NCBI GenBank assembly: GCA_036937835.1
Contig: CM072879.1
Span: 1,114,001-1,178,000 of the forward strand
Direction: 5' to 3'
DNA from: Pampus argenteus
Lineage: Eukaryota > Chordata > Actinopteri > Scombriformes > Stromateidae
DNA length: 64,000 nt
The notes under the pieces were generated by a model. The model had not been told where the DNA came from. It did no database searches and was given only the letters and a program-made list of their open reading frames with translations. Position numbers and translations under genes: made by a program. Positions 23,578 to 36,531 of this stretch are shown here, one piece after another. Positions within the stretch are counted from its first letter, which is position 1; every line of letters begins with the position of its first letter.

Positions 23578-24248
23578 AGCTATTTTTACAAATGTTACAG
23601 TAAAAGCTGCAGGAAGCTCTCAGAAGTGAGTTTTTCGGTCCTAATCATTAGAAATTAGTTACCTGTTGATGGCAAACATGGTTTTGATTGAAAACATTGC
23701 TCCTTGTTTAAGAAAAACTGTAGTTGTCAGTTTTGGCCTGAGAGAAAGCTATTTGTACAAATGCTACAGTAAAAGCTGCAGGAAGCTCTCAGAAGTGAGT
23801 TTTTTGGTCCTAATCATTAGAAATCAGTTACTTGTTGATGGCAAACATGGTTTTCATTGAAAATATTGATCCTTGTTTAAGAAAAACTGTAGTTGTCAGT
23901 TTTGGCCTGAGAGAAAGCTATTTTTTACAAATGTTACAGTAAAAGCTGCAGGAAGCTCTCAGAAGTTTTTTTTTGGGCTCCTAATCATTAGAAATCAGTT
24001 ACTTGTTGATGGCAAACATGGTTTTGATTGAAAATATTGCTCCTTGTTTAAGAAAAACTGTAGTTGTCAGTTTTGGCCTGAGAGAAAGCTATTTTTTACA
24101 AATGTTACAGTAAAAGCTGCAGGAAGCTCTCAGAAGTGAGTTTTTTGGTCCTAATCATTAGAAATCAGTTACTTGTTGATGGCAAACATGGTTTTCATTG
24201 AAAATATTGCTCCTTGTTTAAGAAAAACTATAGTTGTCAGTTTTGGGC

Positions 24249-24265
24249 TTCTCTCGCTGAGAGAA
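24249..24265 (+). repeat. Relic B palindrome (CGCTGAGAG form), copy 3
   Basis: This is the third and last relic I found. After it I saw no further type B monomer to the end of the window. The upstream half of its monomer carries TTTTCATTGAAAATATTGC, a type A variant, so this copy joins an A-type front to a B-type centre. Confidence 0.85.
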
Positions 24266-25873
24266 AGCTATTTTTACAAATGTTACAGTAAAAGCTGCAG
24301 GAAGCTCTCAGAAGTGAGTTTTTCGGTCCTAATCATTAGAAATTAGTTACCTGTTGATGGCAAACATGGTTTTGATTGAAAACATTGCTCCTTGTTTAAG
24401 AAAAACTGTAGTTGTCAGTTTTGGCCTGAGAGAAAGCTATTTGTACAAATGCTACAGTAAAAGCTGCAGGAAGCTCTCAGAAGTGAGTTTTTTGGTCCTA
24501 ATCATTAGAAATCAGTTACTTGTTGATGGCAAACATGGTTTTCATTGAAAATATTGATCCTTGTTTAAGAAAAACTGTAGTTGTCAGTTTTGGCCTGAGA
24601 GAAAGCTATTTTTTACAAATGTTACAGTAAAAGCTGCAGGAAGCTCTCAGAAGTTTTTTTTTGGGCTCCTAATCATTAGAAATCAGTTACTTGTTGATGG
24701 CAAACATGGTTTTGATTGAAAATATTGATCCTTGTTTAAGAAAAACTGTAGTTGTCAGTTTTGGCCTGAGAGAAAGCTATTTTTACAAATGTTACAGTAA
24801 AAGCTGCAGGAAGCTCTCAGAAGTGAGTTTTTTGGTCCTAATCATTAGAAATCAGTTACTTGTTGATGGCAAACATGGTTTTGATTGAAAATATTGCTCC
24901 TTGTTTAAGAAAAACTGTAGTTGTCAGTTTTGGCCTGAGAGAAAGCTATTTTTACAAATGTTACAGTAAAAGCTGCAGGAAGCTCTCAGAAGTGAGTTTT
25001 TTGGTCCTAATCATTAGAAATCAGTTACTTGTTGATGGCAAACATGGTTTTGATTGAAAATATTGCTCCTTGTTTAAGAAAAACTGTAGTTGTCAGTTTT
25101 GGCCTGAGAGAAAGCTATTTTTTACAAATGTTACAGTAAAAGCTGCAGGAAGCTCTCAGAAGTGAGTTTTTTGGTCCTAATCATTAGAAATCAGTTACTT
25201 GTTGATGGCAAACATGGTTTTCATTGAAAATATTGCTCCTTGTTTAAGAAAAACTGTAGTTGTCAGTTTTGGCCTGAGAGAAAGCTATTTTTACAAATGT
25301 TACAGTAAAAGCTGCAGGAAGCTCTCAGAAGTGAGTTTTTTGGTCCTAATCATTAGAAATCAGTTACTTGTTGATGGCAAACATGGTTTTGATTGAAAAT
25401 ATTGCTCCTTGTTTAAGAAAAACTGTAGTTGTCAGTTTTGGCCTGAGAGAAAGCTATTTTTACAAATGTTACAGTAAAAGCTGCAGGAAGCTCTCAGAAG
25501 TGAGTTTTTTGGTCCTAATCATTAGAAATCAGTTACTTGTTGATGGCAAACATGGTTTTCATTGAAAATATTGCTCCTTGTTTAAGAAAAACTGTAGTTG
25601 TCAGTTTTGGCCTGAGAGAAAGCTATTTTTACAAATGTTACAGTAAAAGCTGCATGAAGCTCTCAGAAGTTTTTTTTGGGCTCCTAATCATTAGAAATCA
25701 GTTACTTGTTGATGGCAAACATGGTTTTGTTGAAAATATTGCTCCTTATTTAAGAAAAACTGTAGTTGTCAGTTTTGGCCTGAGAGAAAGCTATTTTTAC
25801 AAATGTTACAGTAAAAGCTGCAGGAAGCTCTCAGAAGTGAGTTTTTTGGTCCTAATCATTAGAAATCAGTTAC

Positions 25874-26916
25874 TTGTTGATGGCAAACATGGTTTTGATT
25901 GAAAATATTGCTCCTTGTTTAAGAAAAACTGTAGTTGTCAGTTTTGGCCTGAGACAAAGCTATTTTTACAAATGTTACAGTAAAAGCTGCAGGAAGCTCT
26001 CAGAAGTGAGTATTTTGGTCCTAATCATTAGAAATCAGTTACTTGTTGATGGCAAACATGGTTTTGATTGAAAATATTGCTCCTTGTTTAAGAAAAACTG
26101 TAGTTGTCAGTTTTGGCCTGAGAGAAAGCTATTTTTACAAATATTACAGTAAAAGCAGCAGGAAGCTCTCAGAAGTGAGTTTTTTGGTCCTAATCATTAG
26201 AAATCAGTTACTTGTTGATGGCAAACATGGTTTTGATTGAAAATATTGCTCCTTGTTTAAGAAAAACTGTAGTTGTCAGTTTTGGCCTGAGAGAAAGCTA
26301 TTTTTACAAATGTTACATTAAAAGCTGCAGGAAGCTCTCAGAAGTGAGTTTTTTGGTCCTAATCATTAGAAATCAGTTACTTGTTGATGGCAAACATGGT
26401 TTTGATTGAAAATATTGCTCCTTGTTTAAGAAAAACTGTAGTTGTCAGTTTTGGCCTGAGAGAAAGCTATTTTTACAAATGTTACAGTAAAAGCTGCAGG
26501 AAGCTCTCAGAAGTGAGTTTTTTGGTCCTAATCATTAGAAATCAGTTACTTGTTGATGGCAAACATGGTTTTGATTGAAAATATTGCTCCTTGTTTAAGA
26601 AAAACTGTAGTTGTCAGTTTTGGCCTGAGACAAAGCTATTTTTACAAATGTTACAGTAAAAGCTGCAGGAAGCTCTCAGAAGTGAGTTTTTTGGTCCTAA
26701 TCATTAGAAATCAGTTACTTGTTGATGGCAAACATGGTTTTGATTGAAAATATTGCTCCTTGTTTAAGAAAAACTGTAGTTGTCAGTTTTGGCCTAAGAG
26801 AAAGCTATTTTTACAAATATTACAGTAAAAGCAGCAGGAAGCTCTCAGAAGTGAGTTTTTTGGTCCTAATCATTAGAAATCAGTTACTTGTTGATGGCAA
26901 ACATGGTTTTCATTGA
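25874..26916 (+). repeat. Six-monomer phrase, copy 1 (18,442 bp from copy 2)
   Basis: The order of variants is: GAGACAAAG; GAGAGAAAG with AATATTACAG and AGCAGC; ACATTAAAAGC; consensus; GAGACAAAG; CTAAGAGAAAG with AATATTACAG. The same order, including which of the two AATATT copies has CTAAGAG, appears at 44316-45358. Confidence 0.85.
26381..26549 (+). repeat. Representative type A monomer, 169 bp
   Basis: This copy is close to the type A consensus and serves as the reference. By hand count the consensus has 58 G or C in 169 bases (34%) and no CpG. Short dyads are visible: TTACAGTAA at 26482-26490, the PstI-type hexamer CTGCAG at 26494-26499, and CTAATCATTAG at 26528-26538 (five-base arms around one base). 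Two AT-rich stretches, GATTGAAAATATTG and CTATTTTTAC, flank the middle. The segment that separates type A from type B reads GGCCTGAGAGAAAG here. I recognise no CENP-B box (it needs TTCG and CGGG cores). The length is close to one nucleosome plus linker, as in many centromeric satellites. Confidence 0.95.
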
Positions 26917-27395
26917 AAATATTGCTCCTTGTTTAAGAAAAACTGTAGTTGTCAGTTTTGGCCTGAGAGAAAGCTATTTTTACAAATGTTACAGTAAAAG
27001 CTGCAGGAAGCTCTCAGAAGTGAGTTTTTTGGTCCTAATCATTAGAAATCAGTTACTTGTTGATGGCAAACATGGTTTTCATTGAAAATATTGCTCCTTG
27101 TTTAAGAAAAACTGTAGTTGTCAGTTTTGGCCTGAGAGAAAGCTATTTTTACAAATGTTACAGTAAAAGCTGCAGGAAGCTCTCAGAAGTGAGTTTTTTG
27201 GTCCTAATCATTAGAAATCAGTTACTTGTTGATGGCAAACATGGTTTTGATTGAAAATATTGCTCCTTGTTTAAGAAAAACTGTAGTTGTCAGTTTTGGC
27301 CTGAGAGAAAGCTATTTTTTACAAATGTTACAGTAAAAGCTGCAGGAAGCTCTCAGAAGTGAGTTTTTTGGTCCTAATCATTAGAAATCAGTTAC

Positions 27396-28440
27396 TTGTT
27401 GATGGCAAACATGGTTTTGATTGAAAATATTGCTCCTTGTTTAAGAAAAACTGTAGTTGTCAGTTTTGGCCTGAGAGAAAGCTATTTTTACAAATGTTAC
27501 AGTAAAAGCTGCAGGAAGCTCTCAGAAGTGAGTTTTTTGGTCCTAATCATTAGAAATCAGTTACTTGTTGATGGCAAACATGGTTTTCATTGAAAATATT
27601 GATCCTTGTTTAAGAAAAACTGTAGTTGTCAGTTTTGGCCTGAGAGAAAGCTATTTTTACAAATGTTACAGTAAAAGCTGCAGGAAGCTCTCAGAAGTGA
27701 GTTTTTTGGTCCTAATCATTAGAAATCAGTTACTTGTTGATGGCAAACATGGTTTTCATTGAAAATATTGCTCCTTGTTTAAGAAAAACTGTAGTTGTCA
27801 GTTTTGGCCTGAGAGAAAGCTATTTTTACAAATGTTACAGTAAAAGCTGCAGGAAGCTCTCAGAAGTTTTTTTTTGGGCTCCTAATCATTAGAAATCAGT
27901 TACTTGTTGATGGCAAACATGGTTTTGATTGAAAATATTGCTCCTTGTTTAAGAAAAACTGTAGTTGTCAGTTTTGGCCTGAGACAAAGCTATTTTTACA
28001 AATGTTACAGTAAAAGCTGCAGGAAGCTCTCAGAAGTGAGTTTTTTTGGTCCTAATCATTAGAAATCAGTTACTTGTTGATGGCAAACATGGTTTTGATT
28101 GAAAATATTGCTCCTTGTTTAAGAAAAACTGTAGTTGTCAGTTTTGGCCTGAGAGAAAGCTATTTTTACAAATGTTACAGTAAAAGCTGCAGGAAGCTCT
28201 CAGAAGTGAGTTTTTTGGTCCTAATCATTAGAAATCAGTTACTTGTTGATGGCAAACATGGTTTTGATTGAAAATATTGCTCCTTGTTTAAGAAAAACTG
28301 TAGTTGTCAGTTTTGGCCTGAGACAAAGATATTTTTACAAATGTTACAGTAAAAGCTGCAGGAAGCTCTCAGAAGTGAGTTTTTTGGTCCTAATCATTAG
28401 AAATCAGTTACTTGTTGATGGCAAACATGGTTTTGATTGA
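27396..28440 (+). repeat. Six-monomer segment, copy 1 (offset 3,720 bp)
   Basis: The succession consensus, TTTTCATTG with ATTGATCC, TTTTCATTG, poly-T GGGCTCC, GAGACAAAG with GAGTTTTTTTGG, consensus, GAGACAAAGATA recurs at 31116-32160 with a constant offset of 3,720 bp. Confidence 0.8.
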
Positions 28441-29085
28441 AAATATTGCTCCTTTTTTAAGAAAAACTGTAGTTGTCAGTTTTGGCCTGAGAGAAAGCTA
28501 TTTTTACAAATGTTACAGTAAAAGCTGCAGGAATCTCTCAGAAGTGAGTTTCTTGGTCCTAATCATTAGAAATCAGTTACTTGTTGATGGCAAACATGGT
28601 TTTGTTGAAAATATTGCTCCTTGTTTAAGAAAAACTGTAGTTGTCAGTTTTGGCCTGAGAGAAAGCTATTTTTACAAATGTTACAGTAAAAGCTGCAGGA
28701 ATCTCTCAGAAGTGAGTTTTTTGGTCCTAATCATTAGAAATCAGTTACTTGTTGATGGCAAACATGGTTTTGATTGAAAATATTGCTCCTTTTTTAAGAA
28801 AAACTGTAGTTGTCAGTTTTGGCCTGAGAGAAAGCTATTTTTACAAATGTTACAGTAAAAGCTGCAGGAATCTCTCAGAAGTGAGTTTTTTGGTCCTAAT
28901 CATTAGAAATCAGTTACTTGTTGATGGCAAACATGGTTTTGTTGAAAATATTGCTCCTTGTTTAAGAAAAACTGTAGTTGTCAGTTTTGGCCTGAGAGAA
29001 AGCTATTTTTACAAATGTTACAGTAAAAGCTGCAGGAATCTCTCAGAAGTGAGTTTTTTGGTCCTAATCATTAGAAATCAGTTAC
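28412..29085 (+). repeat. Tandem dimer duplication (337-bp unit)
   Basis: A pair of monomers, one with CTCCTTTTTTAAG and GGAATCTCTC, the other with TTTTGTTGAAAAT (one A deleted, 168 bp), is repeated at 28412-28748 and 28749-29085. The copies look identical except TTTCTTGG near 28550 against TTTTTTGG. The one-base deletion makes the second monomer a multiple of 3, which allows open frames of 121 codons across two monomers. Confidence 0.88.
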
Positions 29086-30100
29086 TTGTTGATGGCAAAC
29101 ATGGTTTTGATTGAAAATATTGCTCCTTGTTTAAGAAAAACTGTAGTTGTCAGTTTTGGCCTGAGAGAAAGCTATTTTTACAAATGTTACAGTAAAAGCT
29201 GCAGGAAGCTCTCAGAAGTGAGTTTTTTGGTCCTAATCATTAGAAATCAGTTACTTGTTGATGGCAAACATGGTTTTGATTGAAAATATTGCTCCTTGTT
29301 TAAGAAAAACTGTAGTTGTCAGTTTTGGCCTGAGAGAAAGCTATTTTTACAAATGTTACATTAAAAGCTGCAGGAAGATCTCAGAAGTGAGTTTTTTGGT
29401 CCTAATCATTAGAAATCAGTTACTTGTTGATGGCAAACATGGTTTTTATTGAAAATATTGATCCTTGTTTAAGAAAAACTGTAGTTGTCAGTTTTGGCCT
29501 GAGAGAAAGCTATTTTTACAAATGTTACAGTAAAAGCTGCAGGAAGCTCTCAGAAGTGAGTTTTTTGGTCCTAATCATTAGAAATCAGTTACTTGTTGAT
29601 GGCAAACATGGTTTTGATTGAAAATATTGCTCCTTGTTTAAGAAAAACTGTAGTTGTCAGTTTTGGCCTGAGACAAAGCTATTTTTACAAATGTTACAGT
29701 AAAAGCTGCAGGAAGCTCTCAGAAGTGAGTTTTTTGGTCCTAATCCTTAGAAATCAGTTACTTGTTGATGGCAAACATGGTTTTGATTGAAAATATTGCT
29801 CCTTGTTTAAGAAAAACTGTAATTGTCAGTTTTGGCCTGAGAGAAAGCAGTTTTTACAAATGTTACAGTAAAAGCTGCAGGAAGCTCTCAGAAGTGAGTT
29901 TCTTGGTCCTAATCATTAGAAATCAGTTACTTGTTGATGGCAAACATGGTTTTGATTGAAAATATTGCTCCTTGTTTAAGAAAAACTGTAGTTGTCAGTT
30001 TTGGCCTGAGACAAAGCTATTTTTTACAAATGTTACAGTAAAAGCTGCAGGAAGCTCTCAGAAGTGAGTTTTTTGGTCCTAATCATTAGAAATCAGTTAC

Positions 30101-32976
30101 TTGTTGATGGCAAACATGGTTTTGATTGTAAATATTGATCCTTGTTTAAGAAAAACTGTAGTTGTCAGTTTTGGCCTGAGAGAAAGCTATTTTTACAAAT
30201 GTTACAGTAAAAGCTGCAGGAAGCTCTCAGAAGTGAGTTTTTTGGTCCTAATCATTAGAAATCAGTTACTTGTTGATGGCAAATGTGGTTTTGAATGAAA
30301 ATATTGGTCCTTGTTTAAGAAAAACTGTAATTGTCAGTTTTGGCCTGAGAGAAAGCTATTTTTACAAATGTTACAGTAAAAGCTGCAGGAAGCTCTCAGA
30401 AGTGAGTTTTTTGGTCCTAATCATTAGAAATCAGTTACTTGTTGATGGCAAACATGGTTTTCATTGAAAATATTGCTCCTTGTTTAAGAAAAACTGTAGT
30501 TGTCAGTTTTGGCCTGAGAGAAAGCTATTTTTTACAAATGTTACAGTAAAAGCTGCAGGAAGCTCTCAGAAGTGAGTTTTTTGGTCCTAATCATTAGAAA
30601 TCAGTTACTTGTTGATGGCAAACATGGTTTTCATTGAAAATATTGCTCCTTGTTTAAGAAAAACTGTAGTTGTCAGTTTTGGCCTGAGAGAAAGCTATTT
30701 TTACAAATGTTACAGTAAAAGCTGCAGGAAGCTCTCAGAAGTGAGTTTTTTGGTCCTAATCATTAGAAATCAGTTACTTGTTGATGGCAAACATGGTTTT
30801 CATTGAAAATATTGCTCCTTGTTTAAGAAAAACTGTAGTTGTCAGTTTTGGCCTGAGAGAAAGCTATTTTTACAAATGTTACAGTAAAAGCTGCAGGAAG
30901 CTCTCAGAAGTGAGTTTTTTGGTCCTAATCATTAGAAATCAGTTACTTGTTGATGGCAAACATGGTTTTGATTGAAAATATTGCTCCTTGTTTAAGAAAA
31001 ACTGTAGTTGTCAGTTTTGGCCTGAGAGAAAGCTATTTTTACAAATGTTACAGTAAAAGCTGCAGGAAGCTCTCTGAAGTGAGTTTTTTGGTCCTGATCA
31101 TTAGAAATCAGTTACTTGTTGATGGCAAACATGGTTTTGATTGAAAATATTGCTCCTTGTTTAAGAAAAACTGTAGTTGTCAGTTTTGGCCTGAGAGAAA
31201 GCTATTTTTACAAATGTTACAGTAAAAGCTGCAGGAAGCTCTCAGAAGTGAGTTTTTTGGTCCTAATCATTAGAAATCAGTTACTTGTTGATGGCAAACA
31301 TGGTTTTCATTGAAAATATTGATCCTTGTTTAAGAAAAACTGTAGTTGTCAGTTTTGGCCTGAGAGAAAGCTATTTTTACAAATGTTACAGTAAAAGCTG
31401 CAGGAAGCTCTCAGAAGTGAGTTTTTTGGTCCTAATCATTAGAAATCAGTTACTTGTTGATGGCAAACATGGTTTTCATTGAAAATATTGCTCCTTGTTT
31501 AAGAAAAACTGTAGTTGTCAGTTTTGGCCTGAGAGAAAGCTATTTTTACAAATGTTACAGTAAAAGCTGCAGGAAGCTCTCAGAAGTTTTTTTTTGGGCT
31601 CCTAATCATTAGAAATCAGTTACTTGTTGATGGCAAACATGGTTTTGATTGAAAATATTGCTCCTTGTTTAAGAAAAACTGTAGTTGTCAGTTTTGGCCT
31701 GAGACAAAGCTATTTTTACAAATGTTACAGTAAAAGCTGCAGGAAGCTCTCAGAAGTGAGTTTTTTTGGTCCTAATCATTAGAAATCAGTTACTTGTTGA
31801 TGGCAAACATGGTTTTGATTGAAAATATTGCTCCTTGTTTAAGAAAAACTGTAGTTGTCAGTTTTGGCCTGAGAGAAAGCTATTTTTACAAATGTTACAG
31901 TAAAAGCTGCAGGAAGCTCTCAGAAGTGAGTTTTTTGGTCCTAATCATTAGAAATCAGTTACTTGTTGATGGCAAACATGGTTTTGATTGAAAATATTGC
32001 TCCTTGTTTAAGAAAAACTGTAGTTGTCAGTTTTGGCCTGAGACAAAGATATTTTTACAAATGTTACAGTAAAAGCTGCAGGAAGCTCTCAGAAGTGAGT
32101 TTTTTGGTCCTAATCATTAGAAATCAGTTACTTGTTGATGGCAAACATGGTTTTGATTGAAAATATTGCTACTTTTTTAAGAAAAACTGTAGTTGTCAGT
32201 TTTGGCCTGAGAGAAAGCTATTTTTACAAATGTTACAGTAAAAGCTGCAGGAAGCTCTCAGGAGTTATTTTTGGGCTCCTAATCATTAGAAATCAGTTAC
32301 TTGTTGATGGCAAACATGGTTTTCATTGAAAATATTGCTCCTTGTTTAAGAAAAACTGTAGTTGTCAGTTTTGGCCTGAGAGAAAGCTATTTTTACAAAT
32401 GTTACAGTAAAAGCTGCAGGAAGCTCTCAGAAGTGAGTTTTTTGGTCCTAATCATTAGAAATCAGTTACTTGTTGATGGCAAACATGGTTTTGATTGAAA
32501 ATATTGCTCCTTGTTTAAAAAAAACTGTAGTTGTCAGTTTTGGCCTGAGAGAAAGCTATTTTTACAAATGTTACATTAAAAGCTGCAGGAAGCTCTCAGA
32601 AGTGAGTTTTTTGGTCCTAATCATTAGAAATCAGTTACTTGTTGATGGCAAACATGGTTTTCATTGAAAATATTGCTCCTTGTTTAAGAAAAACTGTAGT
32701 TGTCAGTTTTGGCCTGAGAGAAAGCTATTTTTACAAATGTTACAGTAAAAGCTGCAGGAAGCTCTCAGAAGTGAGTTTTTTGGTCCTAATCATTAGAAAT
32801 CAGTTACTTGTTGATGGCAAACATGGTTTTGATTGAAAATATTGCCCCTTGTTTAAGAAAAACTGTAGTTGTCAGTTTTGGCCTGAGAGAAAGCTATTTT
32901 TACAAATGTTACAGTAAAAGCTGCAGGAAGCTCTCAGAAGTGAGTTTTTTGGTCCTAATCATTAGAAATCAGTTAC
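30101..32976 (+). repeat. 17-monomer higher-order unit, copy 1 (2,876 bp)
   Basis: This unit is followed directly by a second copy at 32977. Private markers are TTTTGATTGTAAATATTG near 30120, AAATGTGGTTTTGAATG near 30282, CTCTCTGAAGTG with CCTGATCATT near 31072-31100, ATTGCTACTTTTTTAAG near 32166, GGAGTTATTTTTGGGCTCC near 32262, TTTAAAAAAAACTG near 32514 and ATTGCCCC at 32841. All recur at +2,876. Seventeen type A monomers make 2,873 bp; the other 3 bp are single-base indels in T runs. Confidence 0.92.
31116..32160 (+). repeat. Six-monomer segment, copy 2
   Basis: This matches 27396-28440. It lies inside the first 2,876-bp unit, so the unit was assembled from an older segment before it was duplicated. 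Confidence 0.8.
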
Positions 32977-35852
32977 TTGTTGATGGCAAACATGGTTTTG
33001 ATTGTAAATATTGATCCTTGTTTAAGAAAAACTGTAGTTGTCAGTTTTGGCCTGAGAGAAAGCTATTTTTACAAATGTTACAGTAAAAGCTGCAGGAAGC
33101 TCTCAGAAGTGAGTTTTTTGGTCCTAATCATTAGAAATCAGTTACTTGTTGATGGCAAATGTGGTTTTGAATGAAAATATTGGTCCTTGTTTAAGAAAAA
33201 CTGTAATTGTCAGTTTTGGCCTGAGAGAAAGCTATTTTTACAAATGTTACAGTAAAAGCTGCAGGAAGCTCTCAGAAGTGAGTTTTTTGGTCCTAATCAT
33301 TAGAAATCAGTTACTTGTTGATGGCAAACATGGTTTTCATTGAAAATATTGCTCCTTGTTTAAGAAAAACTGTAGTTGTCAGTTTTGGCCTGAGAGAAAG
33401 CTATTTTTTACAAATGTTACAGTAAAAGCTGCAGGAAGCTCTCAGAAGTGAGTTTTTTGGTCCTAATCATTAGAAATCAGTTACTTGTTGATGGCAAACA
33501 TGGTTTTCATTGAAAATATTGATCCTTGTTTAAGAAAAACTGTAGTTGTCAGTTTTGGCCTGAGAGAAAGCTATTTTTACAAATGTTACAGTAAAAGCTG
33601 CAGGAAGCTCTCAGAAGTGAGTTTTTTGGTCCTAATCATTAGAAATCAGTTACTTGTTGATGGCAAACATGGTTTTCATTGAAAATATTGCTCCTTGTTT
33701 AAGAAAAACTGTAGTTGTCAGTTTTGGCCTGAGAGAAAGCTATTTTTACAAATGTTACAGTAAAAGCTGCAGGAAGCTCTCAGAAGTGAGTTTTTTGGTC
33801 CTAATCATTAGAAATCAGTTACTTGTTGATGGCAAACATGGTTTTGATTGAAAATATTGCTCCTTGTTTAAGAAAAACTGTAGTTGTCAGTTTTGGCCTG
33901 AGAGAAAGCTATTTTTACAAATGTTACAGTAAAAGCTGCAGGAAGCTCTCTGAAGTGAGTTTTTTGGTCCTGATCATTAGAAATCAGTTACTTGTTGATG
34001 GCAAACATGGTTTTGATTGAAAATATTGCTCCTTGTTTAAGAAAAACTGTAGTTGTCAGTTTTGGCCTGAGAGAAAGCTATTTTTACAAATGTTACAGTA
34101 AAAGCTGCAGGAAGCTCTCAGAAGTGAGTTTTTTGGTCCTAATCATTAGAAATCAGTTACTTGTTGATGGCAAACATGGTTTTCATTGAAAATATTGATC
34201 CTTGTTTAAGAAAAACTGTAGTTGTCAGTTTTGGCCTGAGAGAAAGCTATTTTTACAAATGTTACAGTAAAAGCTGCAGGAAGCTCTCAGAAGTGAGTTT
34301 TTTGGTCCTAATCATTAGAAATCAGTTACTTGTTGATGGCAAACATGGTTTTCATTGAAAATATTGCTCCTTGTTTAAGAAAAACTGTAGTTGTCAGTTT
34401 TGGCCTGAGAGAAAGCTATTTTTACAAATGTTACAGTAAAAGCTGCAGGAAGCTCTCAGAAGTTTTTTTTTGGGCTCCTAATCATTAGAAATCAGTTACT
34501 TGTTGATGGCAAACATGGTTTTGATTGAAAATATTGCTCCTTGTTTAAGAAAAACTGTAGTTGTCAGTTTTGGCCTGAGACAAAGCTATTTTTACAAATG
34601 TTACAGTAAAAGCTGCAGGAAGCTCTCAGAAGTGAGTTTTTTTGGTCCTAATCATTAGAAATCAGTTACTTGTTGATGGCAAACATGGTTTTGATTGAAA
34701 ATATTGCTCCTTGTTTAAGAAAAACTGTAGTTGTCAGTTTTGGCCTGAGAGAAAGCTATTTTTACAAATGTTACAGTAAAAGCTGCAGGAAGCTCTCAGA
34801 AGTGAGTTTTTTGGTCCTAATCATTAGAAATCAGTTACTTGTTGATGGCAAACATGGTTTTGATTGAAAATATTGCTCCTTGTTTAAGAAAAACTGTAGT
34901 TGTCAGTTTTGGCCTGAGACAAAGATATTTTTACAAATGTTACAGTAAAAGCTGCAGGAAGCTCTCAGAAGTGAGTTTTTTGGTCCTAATCATTAGAAAT
35001 CAGTTACTTGTTGATGGCAAACATGGTTTTGATTGAAAATATTGCTACTTTTTTAAGAAAAACTGTAGTTGTCAGTTTTGGCCTGAGAGAAAGCTATTTT
35101 TACAAATGTTACAGTAAAAGCTGCAGGAAGCTCTCAGGAGTTATTTTTGGGCTCCTAATCATTAGAAATCAGTTACTTGTTGATGGCAAACATGGTTTTC
35201 ATTGAAAATATTGCTCCTTGTTTAAGAAAAACTGTAGTTGTCAGTTTTGGCCTGAGAGAAAGCTATTTTTACAAATGTTACAGTAAAAGCTGCAGGAAGC
35301 TCTCAGAAGTGAGTTTTTTGGTCCTAATCATTAGAAATCAGTTACTTGTTGATGGCAAACATGGTTTTGATTGAAAATATTGCTCCTTGTTTAAAAAAAA
35401 CTGTAGTTGTCAGTTTTGGCCTGAGAGAAAGCTATTTTTACAAATGTTACATTAAAAGCTGCAGGAAGCTCTCAGAAGTGAGTTTTTTGGTCCTAATCAT
35501 TAGAAATCAGTTACTTGTTGATGGCAAACATGGTTTTCATTGAAAATATTGCTCCTTGTTTAAGAAAAACTGTAGTTGTCAGTTTTGGCCTGAGAGAAAG
35601 CTATTTTTACAAATGTTACAGTAAAAGCTGCAGGAAGCTCTCAGAAGTGAGTTTTTTGGTCCTAATCATTAGAAATCAGTTACTTGTTGATGGCAAACAT
35701 GGTTTTGATTGAAAATATTGCCCCTTGTTTAAGAAAAACTGTAGTTGTCAGTTTTGGCCTGAGAGAAAGCTATTTTTACAAATGTTACAGTAAAAGCTGC
35801 AGGAAGCTCTCAGAAGTGAGTTTTTTGGTCCTAATCATTAGAAATCAGTTAC
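32977..35852 (+). repeat. 17-monomer higher-order unit, copy 2 (2,876 bp)
   Basis: This is an exact-phase tandem copy of 30101-32976. I noticed very few differences, such as ATTGATCC near 33519 where copy 1 has ATTGCTCC. The high identity indicates a recent duplication. Confidence 0.92.
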
Positions 35853-36531
35853 TTGTTGATGGCAAACATGGTTTTGATTGAAAATATTGCTCCTTGTTTA
35901 AGAAAAACTGTAGTTGTCAGTTTTGGCCTGAGACAAAGCTATTTTTACAAATGTTACAGTAAAAGCTGCAGGAAGCTCTCAGAAGTGAGTTTTTTGGTCC
36001 TAATCATTAGAAATCAGTTACTTGTTGATGGCAAACATGGTTTTGATTGAAAATATTGATCCTTGTTTAAGAAAAACTGTAGTTGTCAGTTTTGGCCTGA
36101 GAGAAAGCTATTTTTACAAATGTTACAGTAAAAGCTGCAGGAAGCTCTCAGAAGTGAGTTTTTTGGTCCTAATCATTAGAAATCAGTTACTTGTTGATGG
36201 CAAACATGGTTTTCATTGAAAATATTGCTCCTTGTTTAAGAAAAACTGTAGTTGTCAGTTTTGGCCTGAGAGAAAGCTATTTTTACAAATGTTACAGTAA
36301 AAGCTGCAGGAAGCTCTCAGAAGTTTTTTTTTGGGCTCCTAATCATTAGAAATCAGTTACTTGTTGATGGCAAACATGGTTTTGATTGAAAATATTGCTC
36401 CTTGTTTAAGAAAAACTGTAGTTGTCAGTTTTGGCCTGAGACAAAGCTTTTTTTACAAATGTTACAGTAAAAGCTGCAGGAAGCTCTCAGAAGTGAGTTT
36501 TTTTTGGTGCTAATCATTAGAAATCAGTTAC
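33992..36531 (+). repeat. 15-monomer higher-order unit, copy 1 (2,540 bp)
   Basis: This segment starts inside the second 2,876-bp unit and extends past its end. It is repeated at once at 36532. Markers include ATTGCTACTTTTTTAAG near 35042, GGAGTTATTTTTGGGCTCC near 35137, ATTGCCCC at 35717 and GAGTTTTTTTTGGTGC near 36494, all recurring at +2,540. Confidence 0.9.

Larger units (their letters stand above)
20451..24690 (+). repeat. Transition zone from mixed B/A to pure type A
   Basis: Mostly type A monomers, with three relic B copies and several variants that recur together: GAGTTTTTCGG followed by GTTACCTGTTGATGG and AAAACATTGC (near 21420-21485, 22265-22333, 23630-23695 and 24318-24386). The block also has the first plus-strand copies of the poly-T variant (GAAGTTTTTTTTTGGGCTCC near 20560, 22095, 22603, 23966 and 24653). 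Spacing of the recurrent phrases (1,363 and 688 bp between the last three) indicates duplicated multi-monomer segments. Nothing but satellite is seen. Confidence 0.88.
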
